DNA of 64,000 nucleotides, from assembly GCA_910584375.1 (NCBI GenBank), contig CAJUAH010000007.1, forward strand, positions 1-64,000, in the 5' to 3' direction. Each line of letters starts with the position of its first letter. Within the stretch, counting starts at the first letter, position 1. Below are positions 32,380 to 40,475 of this stretch, one piece after another. The translations under genes were made by a program, and so were the position numbers. Under the pieces are notes generated by a model, which did no database searches, was not told the DNA's origin, and was given only the letters and a program-made list of their open reading frames with translations. The stretch comes from an uncultured Acetatifactor sp. (GTDB taxonomy: Bacteria > Bacillota > Clostridia > Lachnospirales > Lachnospiraceae).

Positions 32380-32877
32380 ATGGAACAGGCGACACAGGAT
32401 AAAGAGCGGTATGCGATCCGGGAACTCAGGGAGGAGGAGACCGGCCTGCTGGAGGATTTTTTATATGAGGCCATCTTCATCCCCCAGGGCGTATGCCCGC
32501 CGGATAGAGATATTATTCAGCAGCCGGAACTTCGGGTATACACGGAGGGTTTCGGCCGCCGTAAAGGGGATAACTGTCTGGTGGCGGAGGCTGGCGGCAG
32601 AGTGGTGGGCGCGGTCTGGACAAGGATTATGGACGATTACGGCCATGTGGATGACGAGACGCCGTCTTTTGCCATCTCACTGTATAAGGAATACCGTGGG
32701 CTGGGCCTGGGGACGCGGCTCATGCGGGAGATGCTGGGACGGCTGCGGGCGCAGGGATACCAAAGGGCGTCCCTGGCGGTGCAGAAGGCAAACTACGCGG
32801 TGAGAATGTATGAAAAGGTTGGGTTCAAAACGGTGGACGAAAACGAGGAAGAGTTCATAATGGTGTGCGAGTTTTAA
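32380..32877 (+). CDS. GNAT-family N-acetyltransferase
   Basis: The 165-residue GNAT shows motif A in AISLYKEYRGLGLGTRLMREML (Q/RxxGxG/A pattern) and the end pattern ASLAVQKANYAVRMYEKVGF. An acyl-CoA-dependent N-acyltransferase is certain at family level; the substrate is unknown. It lies 112 bp after the YghO-like gene with a GGGGAGGGTATATGC site and is the last + strand gene of the cluster. Confidence 0.82.
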   Translation: MEQATQDKERYAIRELREEETGLLEDFLYEAIFIPQGVCPPDRDIIQQPELRVYTEGFGRRKGDNCLVAEAGGRVVGAVWTRIMDDYGHVDDETPSFAISLYKEYRGLGLGTRLMREMLGRLRAQGYQRASLAVQKANYAVRMYEKVGFKTVDENEEEFIMVCEF

Positions 32878-32979
32878 TGTTCTCTTTGTGCGATTTCATT
32901 CTGGTAGAAATCGACAAGCTGTCCGGATCCAAAATAACGTTCAATACTCTTAAAAATCTTTTTAAAGTATGTCTCCGCA
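32874..32979 (-). pseudogene. Possible C-terminal gene fragment downstream of blaI-like gene
   Basis: On the - strand, 32979 down to 32874 reads AETYFKKIFKSIERYFGSGQ and ends LVDFYQNEIAQREH before a stop that overlaps the GNAT stop. The open stretch has no start codon and is preceded by an in-frame TGA. BlaI repressors normally precede a BlaR1/M56 gene, so this could be the last trace of such a partner, but the sequence is too short to assign. Confidence 0.25.
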
Positions 32980-32992
32980 GATATCTTTCATA

Positions 32993-33367
32993 TTATTCCC
33001 CGCTCTTTCTGAGCAGCGTTTTCAGCGCAAGAATCTCTCGCTCTGTGAACCCCTCGTTATTGGAATACGCCAATAAAAAATCTATCAGGGAGCCGTCAAA
33101 CAGTTCGTTTATAATGCGCCTAGCCAGAAGGCAGTCATATTCGGCGCGGGGAAGCAGAGGATAATAAATGCGTTTTCTTCGGATCCCCTCCGCTTTAACG
33201 AATTTTTTCTCAATCAGGTGGGCCAAATGCGTGTTTATCGTTTGCACACTGATGGAAGGGATTTCCAGTTTGGCGTACTGGCACAGTTCGCTGAAAGAAA
33301 TGCCATCGTCATTTTCCCATATAAATTTCATGGTTTCATATTCTTTTTTTGTTAGTTTATCAAACAT
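32993..33367 (-). CDS. BlaI/MecI/CopY-family transcriptional repressor
   Basis: The 124-residue protein has the BlaI winged helix: LTKKEYETMKFIWENDDGIS, SVQTINTHLAHLIEKKF and KRKRIYYPLL-like wing residues (RRKRIYYPLL). The C-terminal helix TEREILALKTLLRKSG is the usual dimerisation part. The family represses beta-lactamase, copper or related envelope genes and is released by cleavage by a BlaR-type protease; none is encoded nearby. The start at 33367 follows AGGATGTGATAAAAT on the - strand. Confidence 0.82.
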   Translation of the reverse strand: MFDKLTKKEYETMKFIWENDDGISFSELCQYAKLEIPSISVQTINTHLAHLIEKKFVKAEGIRRKRIYYPLLPRAEYDCLLARRIINELFDGSLIDFLLAYSNNEGFTEREILALKTLLRKSGE

Positions 33368-33603
33368 ATTTTATCACATCCTGCGTATATTTTATATCTT
33401 TATTGTAATATAACGTATGCAAAACGTCAAATGGTTTTGGCGGATGAAAGGCCAATAAAAATTTTCCTGACATTCCTCTCTGCATGGATTAACCATAATT
33501 TAACTAATTTAATATATAGTATATATTGCGTAACGTGAGATACCTGATTTTGCTTTGAAATTCGGAGGTTAATTCCATGAAGAGATAAATATATGCCGAC
33601 AGT

Positions 33604-33635
33604 GGGCAGAGCCGTTTCTATGGCTCTCCCTTTTT
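33604..33635 (+). terminator. Orphan terminator in the 33.4-33.7 kb gap
   Basis: GGGCAGAGCC (33604-33613) pairs with GGCTCTCCC (33622-33630), one mismatch, followed by TTTTT. The gap 33368-33799 has no credible gene; an AT-rich upstream stretch (TATATAGTATATAT near 33515) and a GGAGGTTAATTCC site leading to a three-codon ORF suggest a small RNA or a gene remnant ends here. Confidence 0.55.
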
Positions 33636-33712
33636 CCTGTAGATAAATAAATATAACGATAACGTGTTTCTGCAAAGTGTATAAGTTTTAAGAATTGAAT
33701 GCATAGAGCATA

Positions 33713-33742
33713 TTGCGTTTAAATCCAAGAGTATGTTATACT
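33713..33742 (+). promoter_or_regulatory. Promoter of the polysaccharide deacetylase gene
   Basis: TTGCGT (33713-33718) and TATACT (33737-33742) with an 18-bp spacer, 58 bp before the start codon. Confidence 0.55.
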
Positions 33743-33799
33743 TTCCTCATATTCGTATTAATAAAGAAGATACTTGCAGGAAAGAGGAATGAACCGACT

Positions 33800-34600
33800 A
33801 TGAAAATATATCATGCGTTTCCCGGCGGCAGGGCCAAGGCGCTGACCATGAGCTACGACGACGGCAAGCTGGCGGATGTAAGGCTGCTGGAAATCTTTAA
33901 CCGATATGGGATAAAAGGGACGTTCAATTTAAACTACGGTCTGATGGACATGGATATCCGGCTGAAACCGGAGCAGATTCCTCAACTGTACCAGGGGCAT
34001 GAGATCGCTACCCACACCATGACCCATCCCACCATCGCCAGATGCCCGCTGACCCAGACGGCCAGGGAGATATTGGAGGACCGGGAGGGGCTGGAGCGCA
34101 TCACCGGGGGACTGGTGCGGGGACATGCCTATCCCAACGGCTCTTATAATGAAGAGATCAAGGAGCTGTTTCACAAGCTGGGGATCGCCTACGCCCGGGT
34201 GGTGGAGCCCACGGAGGACTTTGAGCTGCCTGCGGATCCCATGGAATGGCATCCCACCTGCCACCACAACCATCCCCGGCTGCTGGAGATGGCCCGGTGG
34301 TTTGCGGATTTCCCGAAAAAACAGTACCTGAAACTTATGTACGTGTGGGGACACAGCTACGAGTTTGACGCGGACGGAAACTGGGACAGGATAGAGGAGT
34401 TCTGCCGTATCGTGGGCGGCAGGGAAGACATCTGGTACGCCACCAATATTGAGATCATCGACTATATGCAGGTGCTGCGGAACTTACAGTTTTCCGCGGA
34501 CGGTACCGCCGTATACAATCCGTCGGCCCGCAGCGCGTGGCTGACTGTGGACGACAGCCGCACCGTGGAGGCGCCCGGCGGCGAGTATATCAGATTATGA
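33800..34600 (+). CDS. Polysaccharide deacetylase family protein (NodB fold)
   Basis: The 266-residue protein has MSYDDG near residue 16 (catalytic and metal Asp), HEIATHTMTHPTI (the HxxxH zinc pair, about 69-80) and RGHAYPNGSYN (the R-x-x-P-x-G region). WGHSYEFD near residue 183 supplies the second conserved His. No signal peptide is present from the chosen start at 33800, so it acts inside the cell or on a soluble sugar. The family removes N- or O-acetyl groups from sugars. It stands alone on its own promoter. Confidence 0.85.
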   Translation: MKIYHAFPGGRAKALTMSYDDGKLADVRLLEIFNRYGIKGTFNLNYGLMDMDIRLKPEQIPQLYQGHEIATHTMTHPTIARCPLTQTAREILEDREGLERITGGLVRGHAYPNGSYNEEIKELFHKLGIAYARVVEPTEDFELPADPMEWHPTCHHNHPRLLEMARWFADFPKKQYLKLMYVWGHSYEFDADGNWDRIEEFCRIVGGREDIWYATNIEIIDYMQVLRNLQFSADGTAVYNPSARSAWLTVDDSRTVEAPGGEYIRL

Positions 34601-34611
34601 GAAACACCAAA

Positions 34612-34652
34612 CAGGGCAATGCAGCCGTCCTGTTCTGGACGGTATTGCCCTG
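34612..34652. other. Large hairpin between deacetylase and glpK
   Basis: CAGGGCAAT (34612-34620) pairs with ATTGCCCTG (34644-34652), and CCGTCC with GGACGG inside it. No T-run follows. It lies 24 bp before glpK and may be an RNA processing or regulatory structure at the operon junction. Confidence 0.5.
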
Positions 34653-34675
34653 GGATGGCAGAACGGAGAACCGAT

Positions 34676-36178
34676 ATGAAACAGTACATTATGGCGCTGG
34701 ATCAGGGAACCACCAGTTCCCGCTGTATTTTGTTTGACAAAGCGGGAAATATCTGTTCCATGGCGCAGAAGGAATTTACCCAGATCTATCCTCAGCCCGG
34801 CTGGGTGGAGCACAACCCCAGGGAGATATGGTCCTCCCAGCTTGCGGTGGCCACCGAGGCCATGGCCATGGTGGGAGCCGGGGCGGAGCAGATCGCGGGC
34901 ATCGGCATTACCAATCAGCGGGAGACTACCATATGCTGGGACAGGGCCACCGGGGAGCCGGTGTACAACGCCATCGTCTGGCAGTGCCGCAGGACTTCGG
35001 ACAGGATCGAGGAGTTGAAGGCGGAGGGCTTTGACAGCCTGATCCGGGAGCGGACAGGGCTGGTGCCGGACGCCTATTTCAGCGCCACCAAGATCGCCTG
35101 GATCCTGGAGCATGTGCCGGGGGCGCGGGAGAGGGCGCGGCGGGGCGAGATCCTCTTTGGTACGGTGGATACCTGGCTGATCTGGAATCTCACCAAGGGC
35201 CGGGTGCATGCCACGGACTATACCAATGCCTCCCGCACCATGCTTTTTGATATCCATAAGCTGTGTTGGGACGGGCAGATACTGGAGCGGCTGGGGATAC
35301 CGGCCTGCATGCTGCCCCAGGTGTATCCCTCCAGCCATCTGTTCGGCCATACGGCCAGTTCCCTGCTGGGGGGTGAGATCCCCATCGCCGGAGCGGCGGG
35401 AGACCAGCAGGCGGCGCTGTTCGGACAGGGCTGTTTTGCGCCAGGGGAAGTCAAAAATACCTATGGGACGGGCTGTTTTCTGCTGATGCATACCGGCAGC
35501 CAGGCCGTCCGTTCCGGGGCGGGGCTGCTCACCACTCTGGCGGCGGGCTGCGGCGATCGGGTGGAATACGCCCTGGAGGGCAGCGTGTTTGTGGCCGGGG
35601 CGGCAGTGCAGTGGCTGCGGGACGGCATGCGGCTGGTGCGCACGGCCGCGGCCACCCGGGAGAGCGCGGACAAAGTACCGGACACGGCGGGAGTCTACGT
35701 GGTTCCGGCCTTTGCGGGCATGGGCGCTCCCTATTGGGATCAGTATGCCCGAGGAACCGTGGTGGGCATCACCCGGGGATGCAGCCAGGAGCATTTTATC
35801 CGGGCCACGCTGGAGTCCATCGCCTACCAGACCATGGATGTGCTGGCGGCCATGGAGCAGGATCTGGGCGAGCCGCTAAAGGGTCTGAAGGTGGACGGCG
35901 GCGCCAGCGCCAATGATTTTTTGATGCAGTTTCAGGCGGATATCATAGACGCCCGGGTGCAGCGCCCCCGCTGTATAGAGACCACCGCTCTGGGAGCGGC
36001 CTATCTTGCCGGGCTGGCCGTGGGCTACTGGCGGGATCTGGACGAGATCAGAGAAAACTGGCAGCTGGACAGAGAGTTTGCGCCCCACATGGAGGAGGAG
36101 CGCCGCGTACAGCTTAAGAAGGGCTGGAAACGGGCGGTCCGGTGCGCCCTGGCCTGGGCGCGGGACGAAGAGACGTAA
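34676..36178 (+). CDS. glpK: Glycerol kinase
   Basis: The 500-residue FGGY-family kinase has the GlpK hallmarks ALDQGTTSSRCILFD at the N terminus, GITNQRETTICWDR, GTVDTWLIWNLT and YGTGCFLLMHTG, plus GGASANDFLMQFQADI in the C-terminal signature. It converts glycerol to sn-glycerol-3-phosphate with ATP. Many Firmicute GlpK proteins carry a regulatory His phosphorylated by HPr; that loop is not clear here. The start at 34676 follows AACGGAGAACCGAT. No glpF or glpD is adjacent. Confidence 0.93.
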   Translation: MKQYIMALDQGTTSSRCILFDKAGNICSMAQKEFTQIYPQPGWVEHNPREIWSSQLAVATEAMAMVGAGAEQIAGIGITNQRETTICWDRATGEPVYNAIVWQCRRTSDRIEELKAEGFDSLIRERTGLVPDAYFSATKIAWILEHVPGARERARRGEILFGTVDTWLIWNLTKGRVHATDYTNASRTMLFDIHKLCWDGQILERLGIPACMLPQVYPSSHLFGHTASSLLGGEIPIAGAAGDQQAALFGQGCFAPGEVKNTYGTGCFLLMHTGSQAVRSGAGLLTTLAAGCGDRVEYALEGSVFVAGAAVQWLRDGMRLVRTAAATRESADKVPDTAGVYVVPAFAGMGAPYWDQYARGTVVGITRGCSQEHFIRATLESIAYQTMDVLAAMEQDLGEPLKGLKVDGGASANDFLMQFQADIIDARVQRPRCIETTALGAAYLAGLAVGYWRDLDEIRENWQLDREFAPHMEEERRVQLKKGWKRAVRCALAWARDEET

Positions 36179-36297
36179 GGCTGCGGGGAAACTGGGATCA
36201 AAACGGCATGGCCAGGAAGACGCCCGGAGGATTTACAGATGAGAACGGCTGGAAAGTGCTCTGGAGTGGAACAAAATCAAGAAAAGAGGACAAATGT

Positions 36298-37491
36298 ATG
36301 ATCGTACAGAAATACAAAGATATGTTATCGGGAAAATCCGTGATCCGGCAGTTGTCGGAATTTGCCACGGCCAGGGGGGCCGAGATCGGCTATGAAAACG
36401 TGTTTGACTACAGCCTGGGCAATCCCTCCGTGCCCACGCCCAGAGAGTTTACGGAGGAGATGATACGTCTGCTGGAGACTGCGGATCCCATGGAACTGCA
36501 CGGCTACAGCCCCAGCCTGGGCATCACCTCCGTCCGGGAGGCGGTGGCGGCGTCCCTGGCAAAACGCTTTGGGATCCCCTATGAGGGAAAGCATATCTTC
36601 ATGGCCAGCGGCGCGGCGGGAGCCATCGCCCACGCGGTGCGCTGCGTGACCCGGCCGGGAGACGAGGTTCTGACCTTTGCTCCCTTTTTCCCCGAGTACC
36701 CTCCCTATATCAATCTGACAGGGGCGGTGCTGAAGGTAGTGCCCGCCCAGGTGGAGGATTTTCAGATCAATTTTCAGGCTTTTGAGGAGATGCTCACCGA
36801 AAAGACCATGGCGGTACTCATCAACACTCCCAACAATCCCTCCGGCATCGTATACTCGCCGGAGACCGTACAGAGACTGGCGGACACGCTGCGGCGCAGA
36901 GCGGAGGAGTACGGACATGATATTTTTATCATTTCCGACGAGCCTTACCGGGAAATTGTGTTTGAAGGGGTTGTAAATCCCTGCGTTTCCGCATACTATA
37001 GTAACACTATTATGTGTTACTCCTTCTCCAAATCCCTGTCCCTGCCCGGAGAGCGCATCGGCTATGTGGCGGTGAATCCGGCCTGCCGGGAGGCGGAGAC
37101 CCTGGTGAACATGTGCGGCCAGATCTCCCGGGGTATCGGCCACAACTGCCCGCCCTCCATCATACAGCTGGCGGTGTCCCGGGTGCTGGACCGCACGGCG
37201 GATCTGTCCGTCTACGAGACCAACATGAAACTGCTCTACGATACACTCATGGATTTGGGCTTTACCGTAGTAAAGCCGGGAGGCACTTTTTACATCTTCC
37301 CCAAGGCTCTGGAGGATGACGCCAAGGTATTCTGCCAGAAAGCCTTAAAATACGACCTGATCCTGGTGCCCTCCGACACCTTCGGCGTGCCCGGCTATTT
37401 CCGCATGGCCTACTGCATCGACACGGAAAAAGTACAGCGTTCCCTGGCGGCCCTGCGCAGATTTGTGGAGGCGGAATACCCAAGGAAGTAA
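36298..37491 (+). CDS. PLP-dependent aminotransferase (class I/II)
   Basis: The 397-residue fold-type I aminotransferase has DYSLGNPSVPTP, the cofactor region ASGAAGAIAHAV, INTPNNPSGIVY, IISDEPYREIVF and the PLP-binding Lys in CYSFSKSLSLPGERIGY (about residue 244). It transfers amino groups between an amino acid and a 2-oxo acid; aspartate or aromatic amino acids are typical. The start at 36298 follows AAAGAGGACAAATGT. It stands 119 bp after glpK without a clear operon link. Confidence 0.85.
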   Translation: MIVQKYKDMLSGKSVIRQLSEFATARGAEIGYENVFDYSLGNPSVPTPREFTEEMIRLLETADPMELHGYSPSLGITSVREAVAASLAKRFGIPYEGKHIFMASGAAGAIAHAVRCVTRPGDEVLTFAPFFPEYPPYINLTGAVLKVVPAQVEDFQINFQAFEEMLTEKTMAVLINTPNNPSGIVYSPETVQRLADTLRRRAEEYGHDIFIISDEPYREIVFEGVVNPCVSAYYSNTIMCYSFSKSLSLPGERIGYVAVNPACREAETLVNMCGQISRGIGHNCPPSIIQLAVSRVLDRTADLSVYETNMKLLYDTLMDLGFTVVKPGGTFYIFPKALEDDAKVFCQKALKYDLILVPSDTFGVPGYFRMAYCIDTEKVQRSLAALRRFVEAEYPRK

Positions 37492-37597
37492 ACGATTGAA
37501 AGCGCTTGAAGAATATATGGGAAATGAGTGGCCGCGCGCTGCTTTGCCTGAGCAGTGCATGAGGTTACGAAATTGTGAACAGGAAAGGAACTTTTAA

Positions 37598-38452
37598 ATG
37601 TTAGAGATACTGAAAGCAATACTGTATGGAATCGTGGAGGGCGTCACCGAGTGGCTGCCTGTCAGCAGCACCGGACACCTGATCCTGGTGGAAAAGCTGA
37701 TTCCGTTTCAGGGCATGAGCGAGAACTTTTTTGACATGTTTGACGTGGTGATCCAGCTGGGGGCCATCCTGGCCGTGGTGGTGCTGTTCTGGAACAAGCT
37801 CTGGCCCTTTGCGTTTACGGCGGGGGCGCGGGCTGATAACCCCGGCAAGATCCCCTGGCTGCGCATGGATATCATGACCATGTGGTTTAAGATTCTGGTG
37901 TCCTGCGTGCCCGCCGCGATCATCGGCGTGCTGTTTGACGATGTGCTGAACGCTCTTTTTTACCGCTATGAGGTGGTGGCGCTGGCGCTGATCGTCTTTG
38001 GCGTCGCCTTTATCGTGATCGAGAACTGGAACAGGGGCAGAAAACCCAGGATCAATACCCTGGCGGAGATCACCTATCAGACAGCGCTGCTCATCGGCGT
38101 TTTCCAGGTGATCGCGGCGGTGTTCCCCGGTACTTCCCGCTCCGGCGCTACCATCGTGGGCGCGCTGCTCATCGGGGTGTCCCGCACCGTGGCGGCGGAG
38201 TATACCTTTTTCCTGGCCGTGCCTGTGATGTTCGGCGCCAGCCTGCTGAAACTGGTAAAGTTCGGTTTTCATTTCACGGCGCTGGAACTGGGGGCGCTGC
38301 TGGCGGGATGCGCGGTGGCTTTTGCGGTGTCTGTATTTGTACTACGATTTTTGTTAAACTATATAAAAAGACACGATTTTAAGGTGTTCGGTTGGTACCG
38401 TATCCTGCTTGGCGTGGTGGTTTTGGTAGTTTTCGGTTTCATTCTACAGTGA
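37598..38452 (+). CDS. uppP: Undecaprenyl-diphosphatase (BacA/UppP)
   Basis: The 284-residue multi-pass membrane protein has the two family signatures GIVEGVTEWLPVSSTGHL (residues 12-29, catalytic Glu/Ser) and the PGTSRSGATI loop. It dephosphorylates undecaprenyl diphosphate, recycling the lipid carrier for cell-wall synthesis, and over-production gives bacitracin resistance in known cases. The binding site is AGGAAAGGAAC. It follows the aminotransferase by 106 bp. Confidence 0.93.
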   Translation: MLEILKAILYGIVEGVTEWLPVSSTGHLILVEKLIPFQGMSENFFDMFDVVIQLGAILAVVVLFWNKLWPFAFTAGARADNPGKIPWLRMDIMTMWFKILVSCVPAAIIGVLFDDVLNALFYRYEVVALALIVFGVAFIVIENWNRGRKPRINTLAEITYQTALLIGVFQVIAAVFPGTSRSGATIVGALLIGVSRTVAAEYTFFLAVPVMFGASLLKLVKFGFHFTALELGALLAGCAVAFAVSVFVLRFLLNYIKRHDFKVFGWYRILLGVVVLVVFGFILQ

Positions 38453-38518
38453 TTATGCCCAAGATACACCCCTTGAATATAGCCTTTGGGGACAATATGG
38501 CAAATTTTTAACAAAAAG

Positions 38519-38547
38519 TTGACAGATTGGGAAAAAAGGACTAAACT
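38519..38547 (+). promoter_or_regulatory. Promoter of the DUF6465 gene
   Basis: TTGACA (38519-38524), a 17-bp spacer and TAAACT (38542-38547), with a leader of about 100 nt. Confidence 0.65.
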
Positions 38548-38656
38548 GTAGCGTAACAGGGATCACAACAGGGAATTTGACATATACGACTGTCCCCGGA
38601 GCGAACAGAGAGCGGAACATAAATGTAGGGAAGTTGAATGAAGGGAGATAAACATT

Positions 38657-39118
38657 ATGGCACCTGCAAAGAAAAATGTAACTGTTAATAAGGAAGAGGT
38701 TAAGCCCGCAGCCAAGGCTACCGTCAAGAAAGCTCCCGCCAGTGTGGCGGCAGCCAAAGTTGAGGAGCCCAAGGCCGAGGCGGTAAAGACCGAGGAAGTA
38801 AAGACGGAGGAGCTCAAGGCCGAGAAGAAGCCCGCGGCCAAGACCGCTGAGAAAAAGACGGCAGGCAAAAAGCCCGCTGCCAAAGCTGCGGAAAAGAAAC
38901 CTGCCGCAAAGAAGGAGCTGAAGTCCGAGATCACAGTGCAGTTTGGCGGCAAGTCTTTCTCACAGGATGAGCTGGTAAAGATCGCAAAGGATGTATGGGA
39001 ATATGATCTGCATCAGAATGCGGCTGACCTGACCAGCATCGAGCTGTATGTTAAGCCCGAGGAGAATGTGGCCTATTATGTTATGAACAAGGAGTATGCC
39101 GGCAGCTTTTATCTGTAA
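38657..39118 (+). CDS. DUF6465 protein with Lys/Ala/Pro-rich histone-like N-terminal arm
   Basis: The 153-residue protein has two parts. Residues 1-88 are a low-complexity basic/acidic arm with repeated KPAAK and AEKK units, like bacterial histone H1-like tails. Residues 89-153 form a small folded domain (SEITVQFGGKSFSQDELVKI... ADLTSIELYVKPEEN) matching DUF6465, common in Lachnospiraceae. DNA or RNA binding by the arm is plausible but not shown. Strong promoter, AAGGGAGATAAACATT site and its own terminator show a monocistronic, probably abundant gene. Confidence 0.75.
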   Translation: MAPAKKNVTVNKEEVKPAAKATVKKAPASVAAAKVEEPKAEAVKTEEVKTEELKAEKKPAAKTAEKKTAGKKPAAKAAEKKPAAKKELKSEITVQFGGKSFSQDELVKIAKDVWEYDLHQNAADLTSIELYVKPEENVAYYVMNKEYAGSFYL

Positions 39119-39194
39119 GTAACACGGATTCGGCTGAGATCCATACGGCCGCGGCGGAACTTAAAAGCAGTGGAACTTAAAATAAGAAAAAGGG

Positions 39195-39235
39195 ACACAG
39201 TTGGGGTATGAGAATATCTTCCAGCTGTGTTTTTT
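39195..39235 (+). terminator. Terminator of the DUF6465 gene
   Basis: ACACAGTTGG (39195-39204) pairs with CCAGCTGTGT (39221-39230), followed by a T6 tract. Confidence 0.8.
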
Positions 39236-39285
39236 GCTTTATGTTTCGTTTAGAATTATTTTAGAAATAATTTTAGGGAAAGCAG

Positions 39286-39355
39286 TTGACAATATGTGGG
39301 GTAAGTGATATTTTAATTCTAGTAAGTGTTAGCACTCCATGAGGTTGAGTGCTAA
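39286..39355 (+). promoter_or_regulatory. Heat-shock operon promoter with CIRCE operator
   Basis: TTGACA (39286-39291), 17 bp and TATTTT (39309-39314) form the promoter. A perfect CIRCE element, TTAGCACTC-N9-GAGTGCTAA (39329-39355), lies at the transcript start. HrcA, encoded just downstream, binds CIRCE and represses the operon until unfolded protein titrates GroEL/HrcA. Confidence 0.95.
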
Positions 39356-39391
39356 CAACGAACGGAAAGACGGTGAGGCAGGAGGATGGGA

Positions 39392-40417
39392 ATGCAGTTG
39401 GACGAGAGAAAGACAAAAATATTGCAGGCCATCATCCGCAACTATCTGGAGACAGGCGAGCCGGTGGGCAGCAGGACCATCAGCAAGTACACGGACCTGA
39501 ATCTCAGTTCCGCAACCATTCGCAATGAAATGGCGGATCTGGAGGAGCTTGGTTATATTGTCCAGCCGCATACCTCCGCAGGCCGCATTCCCTCTGACCA
39601 GGGTTACCGTTTCTATGTGGACTGCATGATGGAACAGAAGGAACGGGAAGTCGTGGAGATGAAGGAGATGCTGCTGGAGAGGCAGGACCGCATGGAGACC
39701 CTGCTGAAACAGGTGGCCAGAGTGCTGGCACAGAATACCCAGTACGCCACGATGATCAGCGCGCCCCAGACCCACGGCAGCAAGGTTAAGTTTATCCAGC
39801 TGTCCCGGGTAGATTACAACCAGATTCTGGCTGTGATCGTAGCGGAGGGCAATGTAATCAAGAACAACATTCTGCAGGTGACACAAGAGCTGGACGATGA
39901 GACATTGCTGAAACTGAATATCCTGCTGAACACTCATTTGAACGGACTGTGTATGGAGGAGATTAATCTGGGAATGATCGCGGCCATGAAACAGCAGGCA
40001 GGCATCCACAGCGACATAGTCAGCGAGGTGATCGACGCGGTGGCTGAGGCGATTAAGGCGGATGAAGATCTGGAGATATATACCAGCGGCGCCAACAATA
40101 TTTTCCGGTATCCGGAGTTGGCAGACCAGCGCAAGGCCAGCGAATTGATCACCACCTTTGAGGAAAAAGAACTTCTCAGCGAATTGGTTCAGGAGACTTT
40201 GGCAGACAGCACCGAAACGGGGATTCAGGTATATATCGGCGAGGAGACCCCCATCAAAGGCATGAAGGACTGCAGCGTAGTGACTGCCACTTATGAACTG
40301 GAAGAGGGCATGAAGGGCACGATCGGAATCATAGGCCCCAAGAGAATGGACTACGACAAGGTAATCGGGACTTTGCAGACGTTGAAACAACGGCTGGATG
40401 AATTATATAAGAAATAA
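39392..40417 (+). CDS. hrcA: Heat-inducible transcription repressor HrcA
   Basis: The 341-residue repressor has the N-terminal winged helix (KILQAIIRNYLETGEPVGSR, SSATIRNEMADLEELGY), the HTSAGRIPSDQGYRFYV signature and a GAF-like C-terminal domain. It controls this operon through the CIRCE element 37 bp upstream of its start. AGGAGG ends 6 nt before the ATG at 39392; the ATG at 39386 is too close to that site. It is the first gene of hrcA-grpE-dnaK-dnaJ. Confidence 0.95.
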   Translation: MQLDERKTKILQAIIRNYLETGEPVGSRTISKYTDLNLSSATIRNEMADLEELGYIVQPHTSAGRIPSDQGYRFYVDCMMEQKEREVVEMKEMLLERQDRMETLLKQVARVLAQNTQYATMISAPQTHGSKVKFIQLSRVDYNQILAVIVAEGNVIKNNILQVTQELDDETLLKLNILLNTHLNGLCMEEINLGMIAAMKQQAGIHSDIVSEVIDAVAEAIKADEDLEIYTSGANNIFRYPELADQRKASELITTFEEKELLSELVQETLADSTETGIQVYIGEETPIKGMKDCSVVTATYELEEGMKGTIGIIGPKRMDYDKVIGTLQTLKQRLDELYKK

Positions 40418-40475
40418 AGGGAATGGCATCGGAAGGGCCGCAGTGGAATTAAATATGGAAGAAAGGGATGAAGAC

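Noticed and set aside
37601..38272. Long - strand ORF opposite uppP, and similar long ORFs opposite other genes (for example 41232-43181 opposite dnaK)
   Set aside because: They are mirror images of strongly coding + strand genes with biased third positions; none has a binding site or recognisable motif.
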